64,000 nucleotides of DNA from Marinospirillum sp035271045 (GCF_035271045.1 NZ_DATESC010000021.1:56060-120059), one strand, 5' to 3'; shown: positions 9,413-18,561, counted from the stretch's first letter. Numbers and translations are program-made. The notes: generated from the sequence alone by a model not told the origin.

Positions 9413-9847
9413 TTAGTCTTCGACTTTACCGCCAGCCGCTTCAATAGCCGCACGCGCACCCTTAGTAGCTTTTACGCCCTGCAAGGTAACAGCACGGTCG
9501 ATTTCACCGGACAGAATCACTTTAACGTACAGTGTGGAATCTTTAATCACATCTGCAGCTTTTAAAGTTTGCAGTGTAACCAAGTCACCTTCAACCATAG
9601 CGATTTCATGTAAACGCACTTCTTGAGTTAGAGGTGCTTTTAACGAAGTGAAACCAAACTTAGGTAGACGGCGTTGAAGTGGCATTTGACCACCCTCAAA
9701 ACCTGGCTTTACTGAACCGCCAGAGCGGGATTTCTGACCTTTATGGCCGCGACCACCGGTTTTACCGAGGCCGCTACCAATACCGCGACCAACGCGCTTG
9801 CCCGCAGGCTTAGAGCCTGGTGCCGGGCTTAGATCGTTTAAATGCAT
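9413..9847 (-). CDS. rplO: 50S ribosomal protein L15
   Basis: L15, 144 residues, starting MHLNDLSPAPGSKPAGKRVG and carrying the Gly/Lys/Arg-rich loop RGIGSGLGKTGGRGHKGQKS that threads into 23S rRNA. Only 3 bp separate the rpmD stop from its start, consistent with translational coupling. Confidence 0.98.
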   Translation of the reverse strand: MHLNDLSPAPGSKPAGKRVGRGIGSGLGKTGGRGHKGQKSRSGGSVKPGFEGGQMPLQRRLPKFGFTSLKAPLTQEVRLHEIAMVEGDLVTLQTLKAADVIKDSTLYVKVILSGEIDRAVTLQGVKATKGARAAIEAAGGKVED

Positions 9848-9850
9848 GAT

Positions 9851-10030
9851 TTAAGCTCCTTCAACCTGCAGCAGGTAGGTGACCTTATTGATCATGCCAC
9901 GTACTGCGGGCGTGTCTTCCACTTCAACCTGATGGCCGATGCGGCGTAGACCTAGACCCTTAACACACAGCTTATGCTTTGGCAAAGTGCCAATGGGGCT
10001 GCGTACCAAAGTGACTTTTAATTTCGCCAT
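9851..10030 (-). CDS. rpmD: 50S ribosomal protein L30
   Basis: L30, 59 residues, translated from the ATG at 10030 as MAKLKVTLVRSPIGTLPKHK and ending YLLQVEGA. Size and position between rpsE and rplO are standard for the spc operon. Spacing to rpsE is 4 bp. Confidence 0.97.
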   Translation of the reverse strand: MAKLKVTLVRSPIGTLPKHKLCVKGLGLRRIGHQVEVEDTPAVRGMINKVTYLLQVEGA

Positions 10031-10034
10031 GGTG

Positions 10035-10535
10035 TTACCCCAGAATGTCTTCTATGGTCTTGCCGCGCTTGGCAGCAATGTCTTCTGGTGCTTGCATGGC
10101 AACCAGACCCTTAATCGTGGCACGAACTACGTTTACTGGATTAGTAGAACCGTAGATCTTAGCCAAAACGTTGTGCACACCTGCTAGCTCTAGTACTGAG
10201 CGCATCGCACCACCGGCGATAACACCCGTACCTTCAGAAGCGGGCTGCATGAAGACTTTAGAAGCTCCATGTGCAGCACGGACAGGATGCTGCAATGTGG
10301 AACCATCAAGTTTGACGGTTACCATATTGCGACGTGCCTGTTCCATTGCTTTTTGAATCGCAACTGGCACTTCACGCGCCTTGCCACGACCAAAACCAAC
10401 GCGGCCATTGCCGTCACCAACGACAGTCAGAGCGGTGAACGCAAAAATGCGACCACCCTTGACCACTTTGGCGACACGGTTAACCTGAACTAAACGCTCT
10501 AGTAGGTCACCGGCAGTTTTTTCGTTATTCGCCAT
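10035..10535 (-). CDS. rpsE: 30S ribosomal protein S5
   Basis: S5, 166 residues, involved in decoding accuracy at the mRNA entry channel. Contains RVAKVVKGGRIFAFTALTVV, the loop where E. coli spectinomycin-resistance changes fall; the VKGGR segment looks wild type. Spc operon order is conserved. Confidence 0.98.
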   Translation of the reverse strand: MANNEKTAGDLLERLVQVNRVAKVVKGGRIFAFTALTVVGDGNGRVGFGRGKAREVPVAIQKAMEQARRNMVTVKLDGSTLQHPVRAAHGASKVFMQPASEGTGVIAGGAMRSVLELAGVHNVLAKIYGSTNPVNVVRATIKGLVAMQAPEDIAAKRGKTIEDILG

Positions 10536-10546
10536 TGTTACACCCT

Positions 10547-10897
10547 TTAGAATTCCAGGCCGCCTTCACGAGCCGCATCAGCTAGGGCTTTTACGCGACC
10601 ATGATACTTAAAACCGCCACGGTCGAAAGCAATGGCAGTGATGCCAGCTGCTTTAGCGCGTTCAGCGATTAACTTGCCAACCTTGGTGGCTGCTTCGATA
10701 TTACCAGTCGTACCGGTACGCAGACTTCCGTCTAGAGTAGAGGCGCTCGCTAAAACGTGGCCTCCATCAGCGGAGATAATCTGTGCGTAGATGTGACGCG
10801 GTGTGCGATTAACACACAAGCGCACTGCACCTAGCTCGCGAATTTTGGCGCGGGCACGGCGGGCACGACGTAAACGAGATTCTTTCTTCGCGTTCAT
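10547..10897 (-). CDS. rplR: 50S ribosomal protein L18
   Basis: L18, 116 residues, a 5S rRNA-binding protein. Starts MNAKKESRLRRARRARAKIR and contains the conserved CVNRTPRHIYAQI and AFDRGGFKYHGRVKALADAA. It lies between rplF (10 bp) and rpsE (11 bp). Confidence 0.98.
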   Translation of the reverse strand: MNAKKESRLRRARRARAKIRELGAVRLCVNRTPRHIYAQIISADGGHVLASASTLDGSLRTGTTGNIEAATKVGKLIAERAKAAGITAIAFDRGGFKYHGRVKALADAAREGGLEF

Positions 10898-10906
10898 AAC
10901 CCTGCC

Positions 10907-11443
10907 TTACTTCTTCTTGGCTTCTTTACGACGAACTAATTCATCGCTATAGCGGATACCCTTGCCTTTATAAGGCTCTGGACGGCGGTAGTTACGGATC
11001 TCTGCAGCACAATGACCAAGCAGCTGCTTGTCAGCACCCTTAAGAATAATAAGAGTGTTGCTGGGAGTTTCGGCACTAATACCTTCAGGTAAGGTGTAAT
11101 CCACCGGATGGGAGAAGCCCAAGGTAAGATTAATTGTTTGCCCTTTAACTTGTGCACGGTAACCAACACCAATGATCTCTAGGTTTTTAGTAAAACCTTC
11201 AGATACTCCAATCACCATATTATTGATGAGTGAACGGGTGGTACCGGCAAGCGCCCAGGCAGCCTTGTTGTTTGGGTTGCTAGGAGCAACCGTCACAGTT
11301 TTCTCTTCCACTTTTACTTCAACCAAGTTATTTAGGTCGAGTTCTAGTGTGCCATTGCTACCTTTAACAGTAACTTTGCCATCGTTAAGTGTTAGCTCAA
11401 CTGTAGCAGGCAATTCAATCAATTTCTTTGCTATGCGGGACAT
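10907..11443 (-). CDS. rplF: 50S ribosomal protein L6
   Basis: L6, 178 residues, two tandem L6 folds near the factor-binding site. Begins MSRIAKKLIELPATVELTLN; the second domain holds the conserved RRPEPYKGKGIRYSDE. Spc operon member, normal length. Confidence 0.98.
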   Translation of the reverse strand: MSRIAKKLIELPATVELTLNDGKVTVKGSNGTLELDLNNLVEVKVEEKTVTVAPSNPNNKAAWALAGTTRSLINNMVIGVSEGFTKNLEIIGVGYRAQVKGQTINLTLGFSHPVDYTLPEGISAETPSNTLIILKGADKQLLGHCAAEIRNYRRPEPYKGKGIRYSDELVRRKEAKKK

Positions 11444-11454
11444 TGTAGTCTCCC

Positions 11455-11847
11455 TTAGAACACGGTGCAGATGACTTCGCCACCGACACCTGCCGCACGA
11501 GCTGCGCGATCTGTCATCACACCTTTAGAGGTGGAAACAATCGCCACACCTAAACCTGCATTCACTCTAGGTAAATTATTCTTACCTTTGTAGCTACGCA
11601 GACTTGGCTTGCTAACACGTTGGATCTTTTCGATGACCGCTTTGCCTTCAAAATACTTCAAGGTTACAGTCAGTTCAGGCTTAACATCACCCTGGACCTG
11701 ATAGTCCACGACGTATCCCTCTTCTTTTAGCACACGAGCAACTTCGATTTTCATCTTAGAAGACGGCATGGTAACCGTCTCTTTAGTTGCCATCTGTGCA
11801 TTGCGAATACGGGTAACCATATCCGCCAGGGTGTCTTGCATACTCAT
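11455..11847 (-). CDS. rpsH: 30S ribosomal protein S8
   Basis: S8, 130 residues, starting MSMQDTLADMVTRIRNAQMA and ending VGGEVICTVF. Binds the 16S central domain and in E. coli represses the spc operon at the rplE start; I did not identify that operator here. Eleven bases separate it from rplF. Confidence 0.98.
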   Translation of the reverse strand: MSMQDTLADMVTRIRNAQMATKETVTMPSSKMKIEVARVLKEEGYVVDYQVQGDVKPELTVTLKYFEGKAVIEKIQRVSKPSLRSYKGKNNLPRVNAGLGVAIVSTSKGVMTDRAARAAGVGGEVICTVF

Positions 11848-11871
11848 TCGCTTTGCACTCCTGGATCCAGC

Positions 11872-12177
11872 TTACCAGCTGGACTTGCGCAGACCGGGAA
11901 CATCGCCACGCATAGCTGCTCTACGCAGTGCGGTGCGGCCCAGACCGAACTTGTTATAGAAACCATGCGGACGACCAGTTTCGCGGCAGCGATTACGCTG
12001 ACGTGATTGACTAGAGTCGCGTGGCAGCTTTTGGAGTTGCTGAAGTGCTTCCCACTGAGCTTCTTCCGAAGTCTCAGGGTTAACAATAATTGCTTTCAGC
12101 TCAGCACGCTTTGCAGCATACTTTTCTACCAATTTGGCGCGCTTCAGCTCACGCTGAATCATGGAAACCTTCGCCAT
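11872..12177 (-). CDS. rpsN: 30S ribosomal protein S14 (zinc-free form)
   Basis: S14, 101 residues, the long C-minus type without CxxC zinc pairs. Begins MAKVSMIQRELKRAKLVEKY and ends with RGDVPGLRKSSW. This contrasts with L36, which keeps its zinc ligands. Ten bases downstream of rplE. Confidence 0.98.
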   Translation of the reverse strand: MAKVSMIQRELKRAKLVEKYAAKRAELKAIIVNPETSEEAQWEALQQLQKLPRDSSQSRQRNRCRETGRPHGFYNKFGLGRTALRRAAMRGDVPGLRKSSW

Positions 12178-12187
12178 CTAAATCCCC

Positions 12188-12727
12188 TTACTTCTTGAAC
12201 GGAAAGCCAAGTGCAGTTAAAAGTGCACGGCCTTCGTCATTGTTACGGGCAGTAGTGGTGATAGTGATGTCTAAACCTCTCACTTTATCAACTTTATCGT
12301 AGTTGATTTCAGGGAAAATGATTTGCTCACGCACACCCATGCTGTAGTTACCACGACCGTCAAAAGACTTGGGGTTTAGGCCACGGAAGTCACGAATACG
12401 AGGAATCGCAACATCTACTAGGCGGTCGAGGAAGTCCCACATACGCTCTGCACGTAGTGTTACTTTACAACCAATTGGCCAGCCTTCGCGAACTTTAAAG
12501 CCTGCGATGGATTTACGAGCCTTGGTTACAATAACTTTCTGCCCACTCAATTTTTCTAAATCTGCGACAGCATTATCCATTAGCTTTTTATCGCTAAGTG
12601 CTTCACCAACACCCATATTTAGGGTGATTTTGGTAATGCGTGGTACTTCCATCACATTCTTTAAGCCAAGCTCTTCTTTCAGTTTGGCTGCTACTTCATT
12701 TATGTAAAGCTCTTTCAATCTAGCCAT
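12188..12727 (-). CDS. rplE: 50S ribosomal protein L5
   Basis: L5, 179 residues, binds 5S rRNA and contacts P-site tRNA. Contains ITLNMGVGEA and RDFRGLNPKSFDGRGNYSMG, both family signatures. In E. coli the start region is the S8 operator of the spc operon; no structure was assigned here. Confidence 0.98.
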   Translation of the reverse strand: MARLKELYINEVAAKLKEELGLKNVMEVPRITKITLNMGVGEALSDKKLMDNAVADLEKLSGQKVIVTKARKSIAGFKVREGWPIGCKVTLRAERMWDFLDRLVDVAIPRIRDFRGLNPKSFDGRGNYSMGVREQIIFPEINYDKVDKVRGLDITITTTARNNDEGRALLTALGFPFKK

Positions 12728-12744
12728 ACTGATACCTGACTTGA

Positions 12745-13062
12745 TTAGGCGTCGATCTCTGTTTGAGTCGACTTGAAAATACGTACCTTGGAACCATCGT
12801 CCAGGACCTTGAACCCTACTCTATCAGCTTTGCTAGTTTCTTTGTTGAAAATAGCAACGTTGGAAGCATGAATGGGCGCTTCGCGCTCAATAATACCACC
12901 AGGCTGATTGGCGTAGGGGTTTGGGCGGGTGTGACGCTTGATAATATTCACACCAGACACCACAAAGCGATCGTCATTTAAAACGCGCTTAACAGTACCA
13001 CGCTTACCCTTGTCTTTGCCTGCAATGACGATCACTTCATCGTCACGTTTAATCTTGCGCAT
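12745..13062 (-). CDS. rplX: 50S ribosomal protein L24
   Basis: L24, 105 residues, assembly initiator protein with a KOW motif at EVIVIAGKDKGKRGTVKRVL near the N-terminus. Sits 15 bp after rplN in transcription order. Normal length and context. Confidence 0.98.
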   Translation of the reverse strand: MRKIKRDDEVIVIAGKDKGKRGTVKRVLNDDRFVVSGVNIIKRHTRPNPYANQPGGIIEREAPIHASNVAIFNKETSKADRVGFKVLDDGSKVRIFKSTQTEIDA

Positions 13063-13077
13063 AACCGGCCTCGCTCC

Positions 13078-13446
13078 TTACAGCACTTCTGGTGCCAAGG
13101 AAATGATCTTCATGAACTTATCACCGCGCAGCTCACGTGTTACCGGACCAAAAATACGGGTACCCATAGGGGCATCCTTACCATCCAGAATAACGGCAGC
13201 ATTGCCATCAAAACGAATAGCTGATCCGTCGGGACGACGAACTGCAGCCCGAGTACGTACTACAACGGCTTTAAGGACCTGGCCCTTTTTCACCTTACCA
13301 CGCGGGATGGCATCTTTAACGGTGACCTTGATGATGTCACCAACACGTGCATAACGACGGTGTGAACCGCCTAGCACTTTGATGCACATAACACGTTTAG
13401 CTCCGCTATTATCGGCAACATCCAGCATTGATTGTGTCTGAATCAT
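13078..13446 (-). CDS. rplN: 50S ribosomal protein L14
   Basis: L14, 122 residues, starting MIQTQSMLDVADNSGAKRVM, the standard N-terminus. First gene of the spc set. The 43-bp gap from rpsQ holds no obvious strong promoter, so it may be read through from the S10 promoter. Confidence 0.98.
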   Translation of the reverse strand: MIQTQSMLDVADNSGAKRVMCIKVLGGSHRRYARVGDIIKVTVKDAIPRGKVKKGQVLKAVVVRTRAAVRRPDGSAIRFDGNAAVILDGKDAPMGTRIFGPVTRELRGDKFMKIISLAPEVL

Positions 13447-13489
13447 AATCTATCTCCAAACTTGAACAGTTGAGAGCATCTGAGTCACC

Positions 13490-13756
13490 TCAGATACTGT
13501 TAGCCTGCTCAACAATCTCAACCAGTTTCCAGGATTTAGTCTTAGAAATCGGACGTGTTTCCTGGATGGTCACGGTGTCACCCATGCGAGCACTATTGTT
13601 CTCGTCATGTGCATGTAGCTTAGTGGAGCGGCGAACATATTTACCATACAGAGGATGAGCAATACTACGCTCAATCATGACGATAATGGATTTTTCCATT
13701 TTGTCGCTAACCACCTTACCGGTGACAGTCTTAGCTTTCTTTTCGACTTCGGCCAT
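13490..13756 (-). CDS. rpsQ: 30S ribosomal protein S17
   Basis: S17, 88 residues, OB-fold 16S-binding protein. The region GKVVSDKMEKSIIVMIERSI and HDENNSARMGDTVTI are characteristic. Last gene of the S10 operon; one base separates it from rpmC. Confidence 0.98.
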   Translation of the reverse strand: MAEVEKKAKTVTGKVVSDKMEKSIIVMIERSIAHPLYGKYVRRSTKLHAHDENNSARMGDTVTIQETRPISKTKSWKLVEIVEQANSI

Positions 13757-13757
13757 T

Positions 13758-13949
13758 TTAGTTACCCGCCTTATCGTTCAGCACGGTTTTAACACGTGCA
13801 ATATCACGGCGCAATTGCTTGAGCAAATGCGATTGGCCAAGTTGGCCGGTCACTTTGCGCATGCCTAGCTGGAATTGCTCACGTAACAAATTATGTAATT
13901 GTTCGTTTAGCTCTTCAGCTGTTTTGCCGCGTAGTTCTTGAGCATTCAT
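13758..13949 (-). CDS. rpmC: 50S ribosomal protein L29
   Basis: L29, 63 residues, a two-helix protein near the tunnel exit. Begins MNAQELRGKTAEELNEQLHN with a later VRRDIARVKTVL-type helix. Its start overlaps the rplP stop by one base (ATG/TGA type coupling). Confidence 0.97.
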   Translation of the reverse strand: MNAQELRGKTAEELNEQLHNLLREQFQLGMRKVTGQLGQSHLLKQLRRDIARVKTVLNDKAGN

Positions 13950-14362
13950 TACATCACCGTCCGTTTAACAAAAGTTGTCGGGATAGGAAGCTTAGCTGCT
14001 GCAAGTGCAAAGGCTTGACGTGCTAACTCTTCAGTTACACCTTCAACTTCATATAGAACCTTGCCAGGTTGGATTAGGGCAACCCAATATTCTACGTTAC
14101 CCTTACCCTTACCCATACGAACTTCCAACGGCTTACCAGTGATCGGCTTGTCTGGAAAAACTCGGATCCAAATCTTACCACCACGCTTGATGTGACGTGT
14201 CATAGTACGACGCGCCGCTTCAATTTGACGGGCTGTTAAACGGCCACGATCTGTAGCTTTAAGACCGAATTCACCAAAGCTGACCTTGTTTCCGCGTAAA
14301 GCCAGGCCGCGGTTACGACCCTTATGCATCTTGCGGAATTTTGTACGCTTAGGCTGTAACAT
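13949..14362 (-). CDS. rplP: 50S ribosomal protein L16
   Basis: L16, 137 residues, near the peptidyl-transferase centre and A-site tRNA. Begins MLQPKRTKFRKMHKGRNRGL, and contains the basic loop GGKIWIRVFPDKPITGKPLE. S10 operon member. Confidence 0.98.
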   Translation of the reverse strand: MLQPKRTKFRKMHKGRNRGLALRGNKVSFGEFGLKATDRGRLTARQIEAARRTMTRHIKRGGKIWIRVFPDKPITGKPLEVRMGKGKGNVEYWVALIQPGKVLYEVEGVTEELARQAFALAAAKLPIPTTFVKRTVM

Positions 14363-14373
14363 CGACTATCCCC

Positions 14374-15084
14374 TTACTTGGAACCTTTTTTCTTGGGTGA
14401 CTGCTGCTGTGGCTGCTGAGCTAGCTTAGCAGCGTTTGCACGCACCTCTTCGATCCCGCCCAGGATCTCACCTTTGAAGATCCACACTTTGACACCAATG
14501 ATGCCATAAGTAGTGTGTGCTTCAGCAGTGGCGTAGTCGATATCAGCACGTAATGTGTGCAGTGGTACACGACCTTCGCGATACCATTCAGAGCGGGCAA
14601 TTTCTGCACCACCTAGACGGCCACCGACTTGAATCTTGATGCCTTTACCACCGAGACGCATAGCGTTTTGTACCGAGCGCTTCATCGCACGACGGAACAT
14701 AACACGGCGCTCTAGCTGACCTGCAACACTTTGAGCAACAAGTGCAGCATCTAGCTCTGGCTTACGGACTTCTTCGATATTGATGTGCACAGGCACACCC
14801 ATCATGTCGGAAACGTCTTTGCGTAAACGCTCAACATCTTCACCTTTCTTACCAATCACAATACCTGGACGGGCAGTATGAATAGTGATGCGGGCATTAT
14901 TTGCTGGACGCTCAATTTGAATACGACTTACAGCAGCTTGCTTAAGACGTTCTTCTAAGAAGCTACGTACTTTTAAGTCATTATTCAGCTTGTCGGCATA
15001 AGCGGAACCTTCAGCATACCAAGTAGATGTATGCTCTTTAACGATTCCCAAGCGTATGCCGGTTGGATTTACTTTCTGACCCAT
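14374..15084 (-). CDS. rpsC: 30S ribosomal protein S3
   Basis: S3, 236 residues, part of the mRNA entry helicase. Starts MGQKVNPTGIRLGIVKEHTS; the KH domain carries RPGIVIGKKGEDVERLRKDV. The C-terminal tail is Gln/Lys-rich (QQPQQQSPKKKGSK), which is variable between species. Confidence 0.98.
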   Translation of the reverse strand: MGQKVNPTGIRLGIVKEHTSTWYAEGSAYADKLNNDLKVRSFLEERLKQAAVSRIQIERPANNARITIHTARPGIVIGKKGEDVERLRKDVSDMMGVPVHINIEEVRKPELDAALVAQSVAGQLERRVMFRRAMKRSVQNAMRLGGKGIKIQVGGRLGGAEIARSEWYREGRVPLHTLRADIDYATAEAHTTYGIIGVKVWIFKGEILGGIEEVRANAAKLAQQPQQQSPKKKGSK

Positions 15085-15096
15085 AGGGTTAACTCC

Positions 15097-15429
15097 TTAC
15101 CGGTCTGCAACCTTGACAGTGATATGACAAGTGCGCTTGAGAATGCGATCAGCACGACCTTTAGCACGTGGTTTAATACGCTTCATGGTCGTACCTTCAT
15201 CCACCATAATTGTGGAGATACGCAGTTCGTCGATATCAGCACCTTCGTTATGCTCAGCGTTTGCAATTGCAGATTCTAGAACCTTCTTAACTAATACTGC
15301 ACCCTTTTTGGGGCTGAAGGCTAGTAGATTAAGTGCATCAGCAACTTTCTTGCCACGTACCTGATCAGCAACCAAGCGGGCTTTCTGTGCGGACAGACGT
15401 GCACCACGCATTTTAGCGGCGACTTCCAT
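15097..15429 (-). CDS. rplV: 50S ribosomal protein L22
   Basis: L22, 110 residues. Two adjacent ATGs exist (15432 and 15429). The second is preferred because the AGGAGG ribosome site is 5 bases from it and only 2 from the first. The protein begins MEVAAKMRGARLSAQKARLV and ends with the tunnel-lining RADRILKRTCHITVKV region. Confidence 0.97.
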   Translation of the reverse strand: MEVAAKMRGARLSAQKARLVADQVRGKKVADALNLLAFSPKKGAVLVKKVLESAIANAEHNEGADIDELRISTIMVDEGTTMKRIKPRAKGRADRILKRTCHITVKVADR

Positions 15430-15442
15430 CATAACCTCCTGA

Positions 15443-15718
15443 TTAGCGCTTGGCTTTCTTGTCAGCTACATGACCGCGATAAGTACGGGTTGCAGCAAAT
15501 TCACCCAGCTTGTGACCGACCATCTCTTCAGTGATGAATACCGGTACATGCTGGCGTCCATTGTGGACAGCGATTGTTAGGCCGATCATATTTGGAATGA
15601 TCATAGAACGACGAGACCAAGTCTTAATTGGCTTCTTATCTTTGCCTTCGACCGCAACTTCCACTTTTTTCAACAGATGAAGGTCAATGAAAGGACCTTT
15701 CTTCAGTGAACGAGGCAC
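15443..15718 (-). CDS. rpsS: 30S ribosomal protein S19
   Basis: S19, 91 residues, starting MPRSLKKGPFIDLHLLKKVE and ending GEFAATRTYRGHVADKKAKR. Located at the 30S head next to S13. S10 operon order is standard. Confidence 0.98.
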   Translation of the reverse strand: MPRSLKKGPFIDLHLLKKVEVAVEGKDKKPIKTWSRRSMIIPNMIGLTIAVHNGRQHVPVFITEEMVGHKLGEFAATRTYRGHVADKKAKR

Positions 15719-15736
15719 AGCGGATCCCCTTAAACG

Positions 15737-16561
15737 TTATTTCGCTTTACGACGACGAACAATTAGATTGTCAGTACGCTTGTTTTTGCGAGTTTTGTAA
15801 CCCTTGGTTGGTACACCCCAAGGCGTAGTCGGATTTTTACCCTTATTGCGGCCTTCACCACCACCGTGTGGGTGGTCAACGGGGTTCATCGCCATACCAC
15901 GAACACTTGGACGAATACCACGCCAGCGGTTAGCACCGGCTTTACCTAATACGCGTAGGCTGTGCTCACTGTTACCCACTTCACCTAAGGTGGCGCGGCA
16001 ATCAACAAGTACCTTACGTGTCTCACCAGAACGTAGTCTTAGTGTAGCGTAAGCACCTTCACGGGCAACCAATTGCACCGAAGCACCAGCAGAACGTGCA
16101 ACTTGTGCACCTTTACCAGGCTTTAACTCTATGCAATGTAGGGTAGAACCCAGCGGCATATTGCGTAGTGGTAGGCTATTACCTGCTTTGATTGGTGCAT
16201 CAACACCTGACTGAATGCGATCGCCAGCTGCTACGCCTTTAGGGGCAATAATGTAGCGACGCTCACCATCCATGTACTTAATCAAAGCGATGTGTGCAGA
16301 ACGGTTTGGATCATACTCCAAACGCTCAACAATGCCTACAACACTGTCTTTATTACGCTTAAAATCTATAATACGGTAATGCTGACGATGACCACCACCA
16401 ATGTGACGAGTAGTGATACGACCGTTGTTGTTACGACCACCAGTTCTGCTTTGTGATTCAAGCAGAGGCGCATAAGGAGCACCCTTATGCAGGTCTTTAT
16501 TCACCACCTTAACTAGGTGGCGGCGACCGGCGGAAGTTGGTTTAGCTTTAATAACTGCCAT
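15737..16561 (-). CDS. rplB: 50S ribosomal protein L2
   Basis: L2, 274 residues, required for subunit association and peptidyl transfer. The signature RGMAMNPVDHPHGGGEGRNK, with the conserved His of VDHPHGGGEG, is intact near residue 230. Normal length; 18 bp from rpsS. Confidence 0.98.
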   Translation of the reverse strand: MAVIKAKPTSAGRRHLVKVVNKDLHKGAPYAPLLESQSRTGGRNNNGRITTRHIGGGHRQHYRIIDFKRNKDSVVGIVERLEYDPNRSAHIALIKYMDGERRYIIAPKGVAAGDRIQSGVDAPIKAGNSLPLRNMPLGSTLHCIELKPGKGAQVARSAGASVQLVAREGAYATLRLRSGETRKVLVDCRATLGEVGNSEHSLRVLGKAGANRWRGIRPSVRGMAMNPVDHPHGGGEGRNKGKNPTTPWGVPTKGYKTRKNKRTDNLIVRRRKAK

Positions 16562-16576
16562 AATTAACCCCTTGCC

Positions 16577-16873
16577 TTATTCCGCGTCAGCGAAATCGAT
16601 CGCTTGTCCTTCCACTAGGCTTACATAAGCCTTGCGGAAACCTTTGCGACGACCGAGACCGTGAGTAGTGCGTCGGGTTTTGCCTTTAGCATTAAGAACG
16701 CTAACTGCATTTACCTTAACATCAAACAGTTTCTCGACAGCTTTTTTAATTTCTAGCTTTGTCGCATCTGAAGCAACCTTGAATACGTACTGATTTTGTT
16801 TATCAGCAACTAAGGTAGCCTTTTCGGTCATGTGTGGACCGAGTAGCACTTTAAATATGCGCTCCTGGTTCAT
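16577..16873 (-). CDS. rplW: 50S ribosomal protein L23
   Basis: L23, 98 residues, tunnel-exit protein that docks trigger factor and SRP. Begins MNQERIFKVLLGPHMTEKAT and contains FDVKVNAVSVLNAKGKTRR. Overlaps the end of rplD by 4 bases (ATGA). Confidence 0.98.
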   Translation of the reverse strand: MNQERIFKVLLGPHMTEKATLVADKQNQYVFKVASDATKLEIKKAVEKLFDVKVNAVSVLNAKGKTRRTTHGLGRRKGFRKAYVSLVEGQAIDFADAE

Positions 16874-17475
16874 CCTAACTTCTCCTCGAATTGACGTAGG
16901 GCTGATACAGTCATCAACACGTTTTCGTAGGCGATCAGGCTAACAGGGTCGGCTGCACTAGCTTCGATAACATCAACGTGTGGCAGGTTGCGAGCAGCCA
17001 AATACAAGTTGGTGTTAAGTTCAGAAGTAATAATCAGCACTTTACTCAGATTCATTTCTTCAAGCTTGGCAGCAAGTAACTTTGTCTTAGGCGCATCAAC
17101 TGTAAATTCCTCTACAGCGATTAAACGATCCTGACGAGCCAACTCGGAAAGAATAGAACGCATCGCAGAGCGGTACATTTTCTTGTTAACTTTCTGAGAA
17201 TGATCTTGAGGACGGGCAGCAAAGGTTACACCACCTTTACGCCAAATCGGAGAAGTAGCAGTACCAGCACGGGCACGACCAGTACCCTTCTGACGCCATG
17301 GCTTTTTACCACCACCAGCAACTTCTGCACGTGTTTTTTGAGCACGAGTACCTTGACGAGCACCAGACATATAAGCAACAACTACCTGGTGAACAAGGGC
17401 TTCGTTAAATTCTTTACCAAAGGTCGCATCGGATACTTCAACAGTACCCTGAGCTCCAGCTAGGTTCAGGTTCAT
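16870..17475 (-). CDS. rplD: 50S ribosomal protein L4
   Basis: L4, 201 residues, tunnel constriction protein and, in E. coli, autogenous regulator of the S10 operon. Contains GGKKPWRQKGTGRARAGTAT, the macrolide-associated tunnel loop, which looks wild type. Coupled to rplW by a 4-bp overlap. Confidence 0.98.
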   Translation of the reverse strand: MNLNLAGAQGTVEVSDATFGKEFNEALVHQVVVAYMSGARQGTRAQKTRAEVAGGGKKPWRQKGTGRARAGTATSPIWRKGGVTFAARPQDHSQKVNKKMYRSAMRSILSELARQDRLIAVEEFTVDAPKTKLLAAKLEEMNLSKVLIITSELNTNLYLAARNLPHVDVIEASAADPVSLIAYENVLMTVSALRQFEEKLG

Positions 17476-17489
17476 GTGTCTATATCCTC

Positions 17490-18131
17490 TTAGCGGCGAG
17501 CCTTGACCGTTTGGCGAACAAGCACGTCACCACCAGTAGCACCAGGCACTGCGCCTTTAACTAACAGTAGGTTACGGTCTGTATCGACACGAACGATTTC
17601 TAGGGATTGCACAGTTACACGCTCTGCACCCATGTGACCAGCCATCTTTTTGCCTTTAAACACACGACCTGGGGTCTGGTTTTGGCCGATAGAACCTGGT
17701 GCACGGTGAGAGAGAGAGTTACCATGAGTTGCATCTTGCATGGAAAAGTTCCAACGCTTTACGCCGCCTTGAAAACCTTTACCTTTAGATGTTCCGATCA
17801 CGTCAATTAATTGACCGGCCTCAAAGAGACTGACGGTTAAATCAGCACCTACACTAGGCGCTTCATCACCTTCAGCTAGACGATATTCACGAACGATGCG
17901 ACCTGCTTCAACACCTGCTTTGGCAAAATGCCCAGCTTGTGCTTTGGTAAGGTGCTTCGCTTTACGCGAACCAGCAGTAACCTGTACAGCAGAGTAACCA
18001 TCCACATCAAGTGAACGTACCTGCGTAACGCGGTTAGGAGTGACTTCAATAACGGTGACTGGAATTGATGCACCGTCTTCGGTGAAAATGCGGGTCATGC
18101 CGCTTTTCTTACCGATTAAAGCAAGAGCCAT
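17490..18131 (-). CDS. rplC: 50S ribosomal protein L3
   Basis: L3, 213 residues from the ATG at 18131 (MALALIGKKSGMTRIFTEDG). That ATG has AGGAG 7 bases upstream, while an in-frame start at 18164 would add eleven non-conserved residues. The GKGFQGGVKRWNF loop that reaches the peptidyl-transferase centre is present. The 118-bp gap from rpsJ carries no clear element. Confidence 0.97.
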   Translation of the reverse strand: MALALIGKKSGMTRIFTEDGASIPVTVIEVTPNRVTQVRSLDVDGYSAVQVTAGSRKAKHLTKAQAGHFAKAGVEAGRIVREYRLAEGDEAPSVGADLTVSLFEAGQLIDVIGTSKGKGFQGGVKRWNFSMQDATHGNSLSHRAPGSIGQNQTPGRVFKGKKMAGHMGAERVTVQSLEIVRVDTDRNLLLVKGAVPGATGGDVLVRQTVKARR

Positions 18132-18249
18132 TGTATGTCTCCTATCAGTGTACGGGGCTATCACCCGCTATGGCTGCCTTTTCCAGGGCATTCCACTATC
18201 TAAATTGTACTGCGTCTCGCGACGCTAACCACTTTGCTACTAAAACAAA

Positions 18250-18561
18250 TTAACCTAGGCTAATTTGCACATCAACACCTGCAGCCAATTCAAGCTTCAT
18301 TAACGCATCAACTGTTTTTTCAGTTGGCTCAACAATGTCAAGCACACGTTTATGAGTACGAATCTCATACTGGTCACGAGCATCTTTGTTTACGTGCGGA
18401 GAAACCAGCACTGTAAATTTTTCATTGCGTGTCGGTAAAGGAATCGGACCTTTCACCTGAGCACCAGTACGCTTTGCTGTTTCAACAATTTCAAGTGCGG
18501 ACTGATCAATTAGGCGATGATCAAACGATTTCAACCGAATACGGATCTTCTGGTCTTGCAT
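18250..18561 (-). CDS. rpsJ: 30S ribosomal protein S10 (NusE)
   Basis: S10, 103 residues, also the NusE antitermination factor that pairs with NusB and NusG. Starts MQDQKIRIRLKSFDHRLIDQ. First gene of the S10 operon, behind a consensus promoter at 18629-18658 and a leader of about 60 nt. Confidence 0.98.
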   Translation of the reverse strand: MQDQKIRIRLKSFDHRLIDQSALEIVETAKRTGAQVKGPIPLPTRNEKFTVLVSPHVNKDARDQYEIRTHKRVLDIVEPTEKTVDALMKLELAAGVDVQISLG